Assembly: GCA_033557465.1 (NCBI GenBank)
Contig: CM066037.1
Coordinates: forward strand, 205,777,156 to 205,841,155
Length of the DNA: 64,000 nucleotides
Reading direction: 5' to 3'
Source: Ichthyophis bannanicus
Taxonomy: Eukaryota; Chordata; Amphibia; Gymnophiona; Ichthyophiidae
Part shown: positions 8,111-19,019 of the stretch, one piece after another
How the letters are laid out: each line of letters opens with the position of its first letter
Position numbering within the stretch: the stretch's first letter is position 1
Translations under genes and position numbers: made by a program
Notes under the pieces: model-generated
The model's input: the letters and a program-made list of their open reading frames with translations, nothing else
Told to the model about the DNA's origin: nothing
Databases searched by the model: none

Positions 8111-10340
8111 ACGCTTACCACACAGAAACTGATAAATCAAAAAGGACCTACCACTCAAAGATCATAAACATCTCAATAAACAAACCACGTGAGCTCTTCG
8201 GAATTGTCAAGAAGCTAACAAAAGCACCCAACCACTCCAACCAGCTACCAAACATATCACCAGAACTACTAGCACGCCAATACAAACAGCTTCAACAACC
8301 ACAAAATCCACAACTGAATGCAGAAGCAACAACCCACCCTACTACCATAACCGCAAACTGGAGCACATTTGAAACAATCACAAAACAAAAAAATAGAATC
8401 CACCATCTCCTCCCTAAATACTACCAACTCTCCACTGGATCCCTGCCCTGCAGAATGGATAAAGAAATCCAAAGAGGACTTAAGCACGCCCCTAACCCAC
8501 ATTGTTAATGAGTCCCTCAAACAAGGACGCATGCCAGCACTGTTCCCTCTAAGCTGTGCGCGTGTGCGCGCGCACACACCTTGCCGAGTGAGCGCACATA
8601 CTTTACAACAGAGCGCACAAAATTTACGGCTCTGATTCTGATAGAAAACAACACAGACGTTCTTAAAATTGAAAAGTTGTTGTGTATTTATGGTTTTTAC
8701 AAGTTCTACAATATTTTCTAGTGCAATCAATGTGGTGTACATACTGTATTCTGACGTGTAGTCAAATTTTAAAGTATATAACTCCGAGTGTCGTTATGTG
8801 GCGCACAAAAATTTAACCTTCCTTCAAAAGCTGCACAGCTAATATTTTATGCGCACACAGCCTACAGAAAATTAGAGGGAACATTGCATGCCAGACATCC
8901 TCAAAACCTCCATCATCCGCCCAACCCTAAAAAAACAAAACCTAGACCCCCTTGACCCCGCCTCCTTCAGACCCATAGCAAGTCTTCCATTCACCACCAA
9001 AATCATCGAGAAGATAGTCCAACAACAACTTCAGGACCACTTGGATGATAACAACATACTGGACCCACAACAACATGGTTTCCATCCATGCCACGGAGTC
9101 GAAACCCTCATGAGATCATTAATGAACACCCTCATCAAGGGCACACAGACCAAGCACTCTGGATACGCTATGATCTTCCTAGACATATCTGCAGCCTTTG
9201 ACACCATCTCCCACAACATCCTCCTACACAGACTCCAAGAAATTGGCATCAAAAATGTCGTACTTCAATGGTTCCACTCCTACCTGAACAATAGACAACA
9301 ACTAATCCGCACAAACTTAGCAACCTCCTCCCCCCCCCCCTTCCAGCAACACCAAGGAGTACCCCAAGGATCCACACTATCTGCCATACTCTTCAACATC
9401 TACCTACAACCACTCTGCTCAATCATACGTGCTCATAACATCAACTACCACATCTATGCAGATGACATAATGCTCTATGGAACAATCACAACTACCAACC
9501 CGGTGAACAACCACCTATCAGACTGCTTCATAGAAGTCTCCAGCTGGCTACAAAGGAACAACCTATCCATCAACATAAAAAAAACCAGAAGCCCTCATAG
9601 TAACCAAAGACCCAAACTTCACCCCACCTATGCACCTCAACTTAGGAGCCACACAAATACAAATTCAACCACACATAAAATACCTAAGAGTCATCATAGA
9701 CCAAGCGCTCACACTCAAACAACAGATCAAAAAAACTACCAGAATAATATTCCACAAGGCTAAAACAGTACAACGCCTAAAACCCCTTATTGACCCACAG
9801 GACTTCAGGACAGTTATACAAGCTATGACGCTCCCCCACCTGGACTACTGCAATATAATCTACCACGGACTGCCCGCCACCCACACCAAACTACTACGAA
9901 CAGCCTTAAATACCACAGCAAGAATTATCCAGAAAGCAAAAAAACAAGATCACATCACCCCAGTCCTGAGAGAACTGCACATACTCCCTCTCGAAGCAAG
10001 AATCAAATACAAATCTGCCCTACTTATCCACAAAGCCCTCTACCAAACTCAGACTTCCCAGCTCCGCACTCTATTGCCCCAACTCACCCACAACGGAACA
10101 ACCAGACAAACCACCAACAACACCCTCACCATTCCTCACGAACGAACTAAATACAATCAACGGACCTGCAACAGAGCCTTCAAACTGTACGCACCATCCC
10201 TCTGGAACTCTCTACCAAGTCAAATCCGAAACAACGGAGATCCCTCAACATTCAGGAAACAACTAAAAACCATCCTGTTCCAGGAATACCTCGGACCAGA
10301 AACAAACATCCATCCCTATATACTTCTCCAGACCTCATAA
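8111..10340 (+). pseudogene. L2-like ORF, reverse transcriptase and C-terminal half
   Basis: After the LTR the LINE resumes with the linker (RELFGIVKKLTKAP, SPELLARQYKQ). A hAT MITE splits it at 8538-8886. The RT then reads from 8888: FRPIASLPFTTKIIEK, DISAAFDTISH, QGVPQGSTLSAILF and the catalytic YADD near 9458-9469. A one-base slip in an A-run near 9578 moves the frame, and the C-terminal region continues from 9630 (HLNLGATQI, LPHLDYCNIIYHG, LWNSLPSQIR) to the stop at 10338-10340. The order and spacing are those of L2-type LINEs. Besides the insertions, only a few lesions spoil it. Confidence 0.82.
8538..8886. mobile_element. hAT-type MITE, 349 bp
   Basis: The ends are CACTGTTCCCTCTAA and the reverse complement of TTAGAGGGAACATTG, giving a 15-bp terminal inverted repeat with one mismatch. 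The 8-bp sequence CATGCCAG is duplicated exactly at 8530-8537 and 8887-8894, as hAT transposases do. The interior is AT-rich apart from a GTGCGCGTGTGCGCGCGCACAC stretch near the left end and has no ORF of its own. Confidence 0.9.
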
Positions 10341-10465
10341 CATACCCTCAGATCTATCTACTAAGAGTCTCATGTCCACTGTTTGTCCTTATGTTTGTTC
10401 AGATCATTAATGTTGAACCCATGGTGACAGACCCCCCACCCTAAAATTGATCACTGTCCCCCGCC
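10341..10465 (+). other. 3' UTR of L2-A before the SINE
   Basis: Short untranslated stretch between the LINE stop and the SINE tail; no further feature is seen. Confidence 0.6.
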
Positions 10466-10772
10466 CTTCAATGTTATTTATTTATTTTATTTATTTACAT
10501 TCTCTTATATACCGCGCTATTCTGCATCAGTGCGGTTTACATTGAACAAACTGAAATTACATTGAACAGGGCATTATAACTTGGAGATAACTATTTTACA
10601 GGGAACATGGGCTATGGAGGGTTAAGTGGCTTGCCCAAGACCACAAGGAGCACCTGTGGGACTAGAAACCCCAGTCCTTCTGGCCCAAGGTTGCTGTCCT
10701 CTAGTGGGATTTGAACCCCCGACCTTCCGGCCTGAAGTACCTTGCCCCAACCACTAGGCCACTCCTCCACTC
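10466..10772 (-). mobile_element. tRNA-headed SINE with LINE-like tail
   Basis: On the minus strand the element opens with GGAGGAGTGGCCTAGTGGTT, which includes an A box, and a B-box sequence GGGTTCAAATCC lies about 40 bp on. This is a tRNA-derived RNA polymerase III promoter. The body ends near 10545-10466 with GTAAACCGCACTGATGCAG, AGCGCGGTATATAAG and an AT-rich AAATAAATAAA tail. The same tail occurs in the fragment at 49491-49608. It sits inside the 3' UTR of L2-A. A clear target duplication was not found. Confidence 0.75.
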
Positions 10773-10816
10773 CACTTTGACTCGGTGAAAAGCGGGATAT
10801 AAATAAATAAAAAACA

Positions 10817-11219
10817 CTGGTGGTTCAGCAGCTCTTTCTACGATGGGGACTTCCATCCATCATTCTCTTTGCCAGTCCACTGAACCGTCAGCTGCCCAGG
10901 TTTTGCTCCAGACAGCCACATCCTCTGAGAGTGGCAGCAGATGCTTTTCTGATCTCTTGGTCGACGGGCCTCCTGTATGCATTTGCTCCCGCGCCCCTGG
11001 TGGCCCGAACTCTGTTCAAGATTCTACGAGACAAGGCCTCGGTCATTCTGGTAGCTCCCTGATGGCCGAGGCAACCGTGGTTTCCACTTCTTCTGCAGTT
11101 GGCAGTAGAAACTCCATTCCCTCTGGGTTTGCAACCTGATCTCCTGTCTCAGGATCAGGGTTCCCTTCTGCACCCCATCTCAGGTCCCTCAATCTGATGG
11201 CCTGGCTGCTGAAAGGATA
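10817..11219 (+). pseudogene. DIRS A1 polymerase remnant: Dam-like methylase domain
   Basis: The frame reads LFLRWGLPS, LFASPLNRQLPRFCSRQ, ADAFLISWS and DKASVILVAP, followed by a stop where A4 has a Trp in PRWPRQPW. This is the C-terminal domain that follows RNase H in DIRS polymerases, usually called the DNA adenine methylase-like domain. The RT and RNase H parts are absent, and frame and stop lesions follow before 11220. Confidence 0.7.
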
Positions 11220-12232
11220 GTGCTGGCTCCCTTTCTTCTACCTATGGAGGTTGAAGAGGTGGTTTTGGCCTCTAGGAGGCAAACCACCAGGAAGTCCTAT
11301 GCCCTCAAGTGGCATAGGGTCACAATGTGGTGTGCTCAGCGCAATGAAGATCCTTTCTCCTGCCTTGTGCCAGTAGTACTGCAGTATCTACTTCACCTGT
11401 CAGACCTAGGCCTTAAGTCTAACTCTGTTCGGGTCCACCTCAGTGCTCTATCAGCGCACCACTCACCGGTTCACCCCTGCCGGTTCACCCCTGTCAGTTC
11501 ACCCCTTGATGTCCCGCTTCCTCAGAGGTCTGCTTCTTCTCAAGCCTCCAGTTCATCCACCGGCCACTGAGTGGGATTTGAACATGGTCTTGCAGCAACT
11601 TACTTGCCCACTGTTTGAGCCGATGGCTACTTGCCATTTACGCTTCCTTTCTTGGAAGGCGCTCTTCCTGGTGGCTCTTACCTCAGCCAGACGTGTGAGT
11701 GAACTGCAAGCTCTGGTTTCTGATAGACCATACACACGGTTCTATAGGAACAGCGTGGTCCTTAGGACTCATCCGAAGTTCCTTCCAAAAGTTGTCTCCT
11801 CTTTTCACCTCAAACAGGAGGTGGTTCTTCTGACATTCTTTCCCAGGCCGCATACCAGCCGGGCTGAGACAGTCTTGCATACTCTGCACTGTAAGAGGGC
11901 GTTGTCCTTTTACATAGAGCGTACGAAGGGGCATTGAAGGGCTACTCAGCTCTTCGTCTCCTTTGACCCTGGGTAGCACTTGGGTAGCAGATTGTATCGC
12001 CTGGGTGTACAGGGAAGCCGACCTCCCCTTGCAGGGTCGAGTCATGGCCCACTGTGTCAGGGCGAAAGCCGCGTCAGTAGCTCATCTCCGCTCTGTTCCG
12101 TTGGCAGACATCTGCCGAGCTGCTATTTGGTCTTCAAGCCAGACTTTTGCGGCCCACTACTGCCTCGAGAGGGAGTCCCGGAGCGACAGTGCTTTTGGAC
12201 AGGCGGTACTCCATAATCTCTTTGAGGTTTAA
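11220..12232 (+). pseudogene. DIRS A1 tyrosine recombinase, broken
   Basis: Reading across frames gives the full recombinase order: MEVEEVVLASRRQTTRKSY, the DNA-binding region, SARRVSELQAL with catalytic Arg, the HCVRAKAASVAH block with His and second Arg, and the final AHYCLE with the nucleophilic Tyr. Two frame changes, near 11460-11560 and near 11935-11965, and a stop after the histidine of KGH break the ORF. A small deletion removed the segment around PNKLGL found in A2 and A4. Confidence 0.75.
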
Positions 12233-12370
12233 GCAACTCCTACCCTCCGACCCTTGTGTTGGGCTACTGTACGGGGGCATTCTCAGAGGATATTCTTATC
12301 ACGGATGTTGAGGCTCTGCAGAGGGAGCCATTTTTTCAGCTTGGGTTCCCGGTAGCCTAGAGATGGGGAG

Positions 12371-12731
12371 TCCCATATGTGAGGACTGACTTCCTGCTTG
12401 GTCCTGGAGAAAGAGTAGTTGCTCACCTGTAACAGGTGTTCTCCAGGAGCAGCAGGAATCAGTCCTCACGACCCTCCCTCCTCCCCTGGAGTTGCAGTCA
12501 TACTTTATTTTTTATTTTTGCTGTCTTTTAGCTATATTATCAGACTGGGCAAGATAGCACTCTTGGGCGGGAAGGGGACCGTGCAGGCGCGCTGCATTCC
12601 CAAAGGCTTTCCTTGAAAGCTGGAGAAATGCTCCGCACGGGGGCTCTGTCGGCGCCGATGTCACCAATATGTGAGCACTGATTCCTGCTGCTCCTGGAGA
12701 ACACCTGTTACAGGTGAGTAACTACTCTTTC
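12371..12731 (+). repeat. DIRS A1 internal complementary region and right terminal repeat
   Basis: 12371-12470 holds the complement of the element's left end (CTTGGTCCTGGAGAA) joined to the complement of its right end (AGAGTAGTT.CTCACCTG). From about 12545 to 12731 runs the right inverted terminal repeat, ending GTGAGTAACTACTCTTTC. This arrangement is diagnostic of DIRS elements. Confidence 0.8.
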
Positions 12732-13711
12732 CCTGCTTAATGACTGTTTACTTGCAGCACTGCTATTTCGTGTGGCAGCAGCAAATTCTTTTACACTTGC
12801 TGAATTAATCTTTTCACTGTTTACATATAAGTTAAGGATTTGACATAACCACCCTTCATCCGTGCGAAATTTCGGCCAGAAGACTGCAGCTGGCTTTATG
12901 CTTTTTTTTTTTTTGTCCATGTAAAACAGCAATTCTTAAAACACTTCTTTGCTTTATCCTTATTCTTAGTATGTTCATTACTCTGCCATTTGCTTCAACA
13001 TCCTCCCTAATAGACTGTCTAGAGGAATGTCCCCGGAGTCTGTACTGCCAGCCCTGTCCTTACTTGAGTTTTCCTTTAGAATTCCTAATCCCATCGAGAC
13101 TCCTTTCACCAATGTGCTTTTCACTTCGTCTCTCTCCGGCCGCACTCCTTGTGGATGTGTCAGAACTACGGATTGAGACTCCGCACTCACGTCGTGTCTA
13201 AGACACGTCTCATACACGCAACAATCTTTCTCGATACCCAACCACCAAGGTAATACTTTACAGTCTTGTTTCTTAACTTAGTCTGTGCACGGAGTTACCT
13301 GGTTGACGTGTTTGTGCCTGCTTAATACCTGGTCTGTTTCACTGAGTCTGTTTTGATTTTTCCTTCATTGTCCCAGAAGTTTGCTGTCAGTACGCTGTCT
13401 GAGCCCCCCATCGTCGACACATGAGGCCATTGACCTCAACGGAATGTGTCTCCTTGTCCTCGGCAGCAATGGTCTCCTCCAGCGATGACACAATCCCGGG
13501 CGAGCCCCCAATCGGTAATAAATCATAACTTTTTACACAATAACAGACTCCTCATTGAAGTAAAGGGTTACTTTAATTACATTCTTGCAAGAATGCTGCC
13601 TGACTGAACAGACACATTTATCCTCTGTTTCACAGTTCTTTTATACTACACTATGTGCTCTCCCTCTTCCACCGTGTCTATAACTCATTGGTTAATACTG
13701 TCTCACTCCAC
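12732..13711. other. Unassigned intergenic stretch
   Basis: About 980 bp between DIRS A1 and B1. I see no coding frame longer than about 80 codons that looks real, no terminal repeats and no recognised repeat. A T-run lies at 12903-12915. It may be unique genomic DNA or an old, unrecognised repeat. Confidence 0.5.
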
Positions 13712-13880
13712 ATCTCCAGGAACAAGCAGGAATGTAGTCCTCAAATATAGGTATTGTCGGTACCGACGGAGCCTGCGCGAGAACGCTCCCCAGCGTCCAA
13801 TAGGAACGCTATTGGGAGCATCCCTCAGCACATGCGTGCTACCTTCCTGCCTTTCCAACTGTCCCTCTTCAATTCTTCGT
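13712..13880 (+). repeat. DIRS B1 left inverted terminal repeat
   Basis: This block, including GGAACGCTATTGGGAGCATCC, recurs in reverse complement at about 24640-24826 with moderate divergence. The first bases also appear complemented in the internal complementary region near 24470. Confidence 0.75.
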
Positions 13881-14125
13881 TTTCCGCGGAGCCAATAGGA
13901 CCTATTCCCTGTCACCACAGAAAATTCTATCTTTAAAATTCTTTTTTGTGGTCGCGTTTGCCAACCGCACGACGCCTACCGTTACCGCCTTTTCTTTTTT
14001 TTTCTTTTCTTTTCTTTTCATACAACACCCCCCCCCCCCCTTAAACTTAGACTGTTTCTTTTCAGAAACTTTCCTTTTTGGTGCTAGGCGCCATTTTGGG
14101 CATTAGGACCCATTTTTCCTAAATT

Positions 14126-15922
14126 ATGGAAAAGCCAACTAGTGGTTGTAAAAAATGTGACGGTACCATTTCCGTCACTGACACCCATGATTGGTGTCTA
14201 AAATGTTTAGGACCTGATCATTCTCTAACTGAATGTCTCTCCTGCATGGGGATGACCAAAAGAGGAAGACAGAACCGGGCCGCAAAGCTCGGTACCCTCT
14301 TTTCTTCAGATGCCAGATCCATTGCATCGACATCGTCAAGGGCCTCTTCTTCCTCCCATGGATCTCAGGTAACTAAACACAAAAGCCGGTCCTCAAAGGG
14401 TAGCTCTCCTGCTAAGCATCGAGAGGCCATTGGCATTGCCCTTGAGGGAACCACACCAGCAAAACAGCCCCAGCGGGAGGCTTCGGCTTCCAAAGCATCA
14501 ATGGGGCTTCAGGATGTTCTCGAGGCCTCAACCTCGCAAGAACTACCTGTGCCATGCTCAGGGGTTCCGGCCGTTCTTACCGGTACCGACACCCAGGCAT
14601 CGGCAGCGTCGATAGACCAGAGGTTTCTTGCTATCGAACGCAGTATCACAGCTCTTCTTTCAGCTGCGGTACCGGTGGTCCCAAGGGCACCAGTGCCGGC
14701 ACCGACGATGCCGATACCGGCCCCAGTGGGGACTCTTCCCATGCCACCTCTGGCTGGAGTGGATAAAGCGGTACCGGGTCACCTCGGTACCGACTTTGAT
14801 CGGTACCGGGATCGTGCTTTGCAAGAGCATCAGGGTCAGGAATACTTCAATTCCTCCGATTCCGAAGACTCTGACAATTCTGCTGGCACTAGAGGGTTTC
14901 TCCTAGAAGATCCCTCTTCTCTCCCAACACAGAATGTCACCTCCAGAGGACATGTCATTTCAGGATTTCATCCGTGATATGGCCAAAGGTCTTTCAATCA
15001 CAGTAGCTCCTGAAGAGGAACCCAGAGCAAAGGAATTGGAAATCCTCCAATATCCTAAAGCTCCTAAGGAGGCAGCTACTCTGCCTATCCATGAAATTCT
15101 GCATAGCTTGATGCTCAGAATGTGGGAGACACCTCTGACTACTTCTCCTCACTCTAGGAGACTTGATACTATGTATCGAGTTCCACCATGTCCTGGATTT
15201 CAGAAAACTCAGCTGCCACACCATTCAATGGTAGTGGAATCAGCCATGCATAGGATGAAAAGTGATAAGAGGCATGCATCCAATCCTCCAGGTCGTGAAT
15301 GCAGGACTCTGGATGCTTTTGGACGCAGAACTTTTCAAGCTTCCATGCTTTCAGCTATGATCAGTTCATATGTCCTATATATGGGAATGTTCCTTAAGGA
15401 AGTCACAGGAGACTTGGAACTTATGAGCCCATTTCTCCCAGATGATAAGAGACAAGATTTTCTTGCTCTAGTTAAGCATGCTCAAGATGTCTCCAAGTTT
15501 GTCAATCGTGCAGCCTTTGACTGCTTCGAATGCATCAGCAGAACGTCTGCTATTGCCATTGGTGCACGACGGATTGCCTGGCTACAGGCATCAGACTTGG
15601 AGACTTGGGTACAGGACAGGTTAGGCAACATTCCTTGCACGGGGATAATCTCTTCGGCAAGAACTGGCAGGAAAAAGCTAACGAGTTAGATGCTGACAAT
15701 CCTACCTTAGATAGATTGTCAAAGTCTACAGCCACTCCAGCCAAAAGGAAAACTTATAAAAAACCCTCTTTTATCAAAAAGAGGAAGTTTTATCCTTCCT
15801 ACACCCAGCAGAGCCAGACTCCAGGTCAGGTTGCCCAAAAGGGACAAACCAGACAGCAAAAGAAACCAAAAGGCCCAAGAGCCCAACCAGCTTTCCAGGT
15901 TCAGCCCCCTCAAGGGCTTTGA
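14126..15922 (+). pseudogene. DIRS B1 gag-like protein, two frameshifts
   Basis: Starts MEKPTSGCKKCDG at 14126. An N-terminal zinc-ribbon-like block (CKKC, DTHDWCLKCLG, CLSCMGM) is shared with copy B2 and in outline with family A. A Ser-rich, Ala/Pro-rich middle follows, then the conserved core MSFQDFIRDMAKGL, GFQKTQLPHHSMVVES, VLYMGMFLKE and ARRIAWLQASDLE, and a basic C-terminus. Frame changes near 14900-14935 and near 15640 split it. The gag-like protein is thought to package element RNA; here that role is by family analogy only. Its end overlaps the start of the polymerase ORF. Confidence 0.78.
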
Positions 15923-17846
15923 CTCCTTCCTAGAGAGCTTTCACTTCCTGCCTCTGAGGGGTCCCCAACCCCCCAATATTCCAGGCAGGTTATGCCACTT
16001 TGTCAACAGATGGCATCAGATAACAGCAGAAGATTGGACTTTGTCCATTGCAGGAGAGGGGTGCAAACTTCATTTTCACAGCATACCCTCTCCTACAATT
16101 CTAAAGCAATTCAATTCGCAAACCTCTGCCGACAGTCTGCTAGATCACGAGGTCTCCACACTTCTTGCCCAAGGGGCAATAGAGGAAGTACCCATTTTTC
16201 AACAGGGGACAGGGTTTTACTCCCCCTATTTTCTTATTCCAAAGAAAACAGGGGGACACAGACCCATTCTAGACCTCAGAGAATTGAACAAATATCTGTT
16301 TCGAGAGAAATTCAAAATGATTGCTCTAGGAACTCTTCTGCCATACCTTCAAAGCCAGGACTGGCTTTGCTCTCTAGACTTAAAGGATGCATACACTCAC
16401 ATTCTCGTCCATCCAGATCACAGGAAATTTTTACGTTTCCTTTTCAAGGGAAGACATTTCCAGTACAGGGTTCTTCCTTTTGGTCTGGCTTCAGCACCAA
16501 GGGTGTTCACGAAATGCATGGCAGTAGTAGCAGCATTTCTACGAACCATGGGGATTTTTGTCTTCCCTTACTTAGACGACTGGCTCATTCGAGCCTCCAC
16601 AGTTGCAGAGGCCAGCACTGCACTGTCCCGTACAATGCGAATCCTCCAATACTTGGGATTGGAAATGAACTTCCCGAAGTCTCAACTAGTTCCTTCCCAA
16701 TGCCTAGAATTCATAGGAGCCTGTCTGGATACCAGACAGGCAAGGGCTTCCCTTTCACAAGCCTGGTGTCTTCGCATTATGCAGCTAGCTTCCCAAACAG
16801 CAGGCAAATCCTCCCTCACTGCTCAGGAACTACTGCAGTTATTGGGACACATGGCATCTACAGTTCATGTAGTCCCATACGCTCGCCTCCACATGCGAGT
16901 AGCTCGGTGAACCCTCTCCACACAGTGGACACAGGCCACGGGTCATTTGTCAGACAAAATAACAATCTCTCAACAACTAATTTTGTCCCTCCAATGGTGG
17001 CAATCACTAGAAAATCTGACAGTGGGGTCTCCTTTCCATCAACCCCTCTTTCAGGCCACCGTAGCAACAGATGCATCACAGGTGGGTTGGGGAGCACACC
17101 TGAATCATCTCTCTACCCATGGCACCTGGACTCCACAGGAGGTTGGTTTACACATAAACCTCCTGGAATTAAGAGCAATTTATTTAGATCTTCGAGTGTT
17201 CCACGCCCAGCTCCGCTACAAGACAGTCCTAGTCCAGACGGACAATCAGGTAGCCATGTTCTATGTGAACAAGCAAGGTGGGACAGGCTCTCTGTTGTTA
17301 TGCAACGAAGCTTTATGACTATGGGCCCTCACCAGAGAGCATCAAATTCACCTTCTAGTGGTATATCTTCCAGGCATTCAAAACCTTCGGGCAGACAAAC
17401 TCAGTCGAGTACTGCTACCTCACGAGTGGTCACTCCACCTAGACCAGGTGGCAAAGATATTTCATCTCTGGGGCACTCCAGACATAGACCTCTTTGCAAG
17501 TCCACTGAATGCCACATTTCCCCGGTTCTGTTCCAGGATTCCGGCACACAACTGTCAGGCAAGGGATGCCTTCCTCCTTCACTGGGGTCAGGACTTCCTT
17601 TATGCCTTCCCATCCATTCCCCTCATCCCCAAAACACTCTTCAAGCTTCAGAGAGACAGGGGTCGCATGATTCTCATAGCACCACGATGGCCACGCCAAA
17701 CGTGGTATTCCCTGCTTCTGCATCTCTGTCAAGCGGCACCTCTGGAGTTAGGGCATGCTCCAGATCTCCTTTCCCAGGAGAACGGGACGCTATGGCACCC
17801 GAATCCCCAGTCCCTGCACCTCACGGCCTGGTTGCTGAAGGCTTAG
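15831..17846 (+). pseudogene. DIRS B1 polymerase: RT, RNase H, Dam-like methylase; two stops
   Basis: One frame runs 672 codons with only two stops, at 16908-16910 (TGG to TGA) and 17316-17318 (CGA to TGA). The RT lies at about residues 125-330 with PILDLRELNKYL, LDLKDAYTHI, LPFGLASAPRVFTK and the catalytic YLDD near 16569-16580. RNase H follows with TDASQVGWGAH, LLELRAI and TDNQVAMFYVNKQGG. The methylase-like domain has DIDLFASPLN, RDAFLLHWG and LIAPRWPRQTW. The start overlaps gag by about 90 bp. The protein would copy element RNA into DNA. Confidence 0.87.
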
Positions 17847-19019
17847 ATCTCCAGGATTTCAACCTCTCCCAGCAGGTAAAAGATATCCTTCAGGCTTCTA
17901 GGAAACTTTCCACAAGGAGATCTTATGCCTTCAAGTGGAAACGTTTTACTATATGGTGCTCCAAGAGGGGATTAAACCCCCCTGGTCATACCCCTAGAAT
18001 CGATACTAGAGTATCTCCTTCACTTATCGAATTCTGGGTTAAAGACCAATTTGGTAAGAGTGCACCTTATTGTAATTGCAGCTTCTTATAAGCCTCTAAA
18101 TGGACAACCAATTTCCTCTCATCCACTCCTATCAAAATTTATGAGAGGCCTTTTATTAACTAAACTAAACCACCGGTGGCATGGGATCTAAATCTAGTTC
18201 TCGGGTAGGTCATGAAGCTGCCTTTTGAACCTTTGGCCACTACAGCCCTTAAGGTTTTAACTTGGAAGGTCATCTTCCTAATTGCAATCACCTCTGCCCA
18301 TCGCATTAGTGAATTGCAAGCATTAGTGGCTGATCCTCCTTATACTAGATTTCATCATGATAAGGTTGTTCTTCGAACTCACCCACACTTTATGCCAAAG
18401 GTGGTTTCGCCTTTTCATTTAAACAAATCTATTTATCTTCCTGTATTTTTTCCGAGGCATCACGCCTCTAATGCAGAAAGAAACCGTCATACTTTGGATT
18501 GTAAAAGGTCCTTAGCCTTTTATATACAAAGAACACAGCAACATAGAAAGTCCTCGCAACATTTTGTAGCTTTTGAGTCTAGTCATTTGGGACTTCCAGT
18601 CTCCAAAAGAACTTTATCTTTCTCCAGGACCAAGCAGGAAGTCATTCCTCACATATGGGTGCCGACGGAGCCCCCGTGCGGAGCATTTCCCCAGCTTTCA
18701 AAGAAAGCCTTTGGGAATGCAGCGCGCATGCGTGGTCCCCTTCCCTCCCAAGGGTGCCATCTTGCTCAGTCTACTTTTTTCCGCGGAGCCCAACGGATGT
18801 ATTTTCGTTTCACCCGAGGAAAAAGTTGATTTATTCTGCGTTAACCTGTTTTTCTTCGGTTCGACGCTGGTTTTCCTTTCCCGCCTGGGCCCGATACATC
18901 GGTATCTAGCCCAGATCTCTTTTTTCGGTTTTTGTCCTTGGTGACTAGCATTCGCACCATTTTTTCTTTTTTCACTGGCAGCCCTGCCTTTTGACCTTGC
19001 AGGGGCCCTTTTTTGCCCG

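Larger units (their letters stand above)
4660..10816 (+). mobile_element. L2-like LINE (copy L2-A), full length but interrupted
   Basis: A plus-strand LINE begins with a tandem promoter-like array (4660-5190) and a GC-rich hairpin leader. It continues with an endonuclease-RT ORF and ends in a 3' tail GCGGGATATAAATAAATAAA near 10790-10812. The ORF wording (INARSVRNK, ITETWL, LDISAAFDT, YADD) matches the L2/CR1 superfamily, and the tail favours L2. Three younger insertions break it: an LTR (6603-8110), a hAT MITE (8538-8886) and a SINE (about 10466-10772). Stops and a frameshift make it inactive. Confidence 0.8.
10817..12731 (+). mobile_element. DIRS family A, 5'-truncated copy A1
   Basis: Only the methylase end of the polymerase ORF, the recombinase ORF, the internal complementary region and the right terminal repeat remain. 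The left side begins directly after the 3' tail of L2-A without a terminal repeat. Its coding parts are close to copies A2 and A4 but contain stops and small deletions, so this copy is dead. Confidence 0.85.

Noticed and set aside
8545..8575. GTGCGCGTGTGCGCGCGCAC run as a regulatory or Z-DNA element
   Set aside because: It is part of the hAT MITE defined by its ends and 8-bp duplication; no separate role is supported.
13500..13711. Possible LTR or promoter with AATAAA-like motifs
   Set aside because: No paired ends, duplication or second copy in the window supports it.
15992..17820. 699-codon frame treated as a separate gene
   Set aside because: Most of it reads the DIRS B1 polymerase DNA in another register; only the last 90 codons are recombinase. 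Kept as an observation on ORF overlap and not as a gene.
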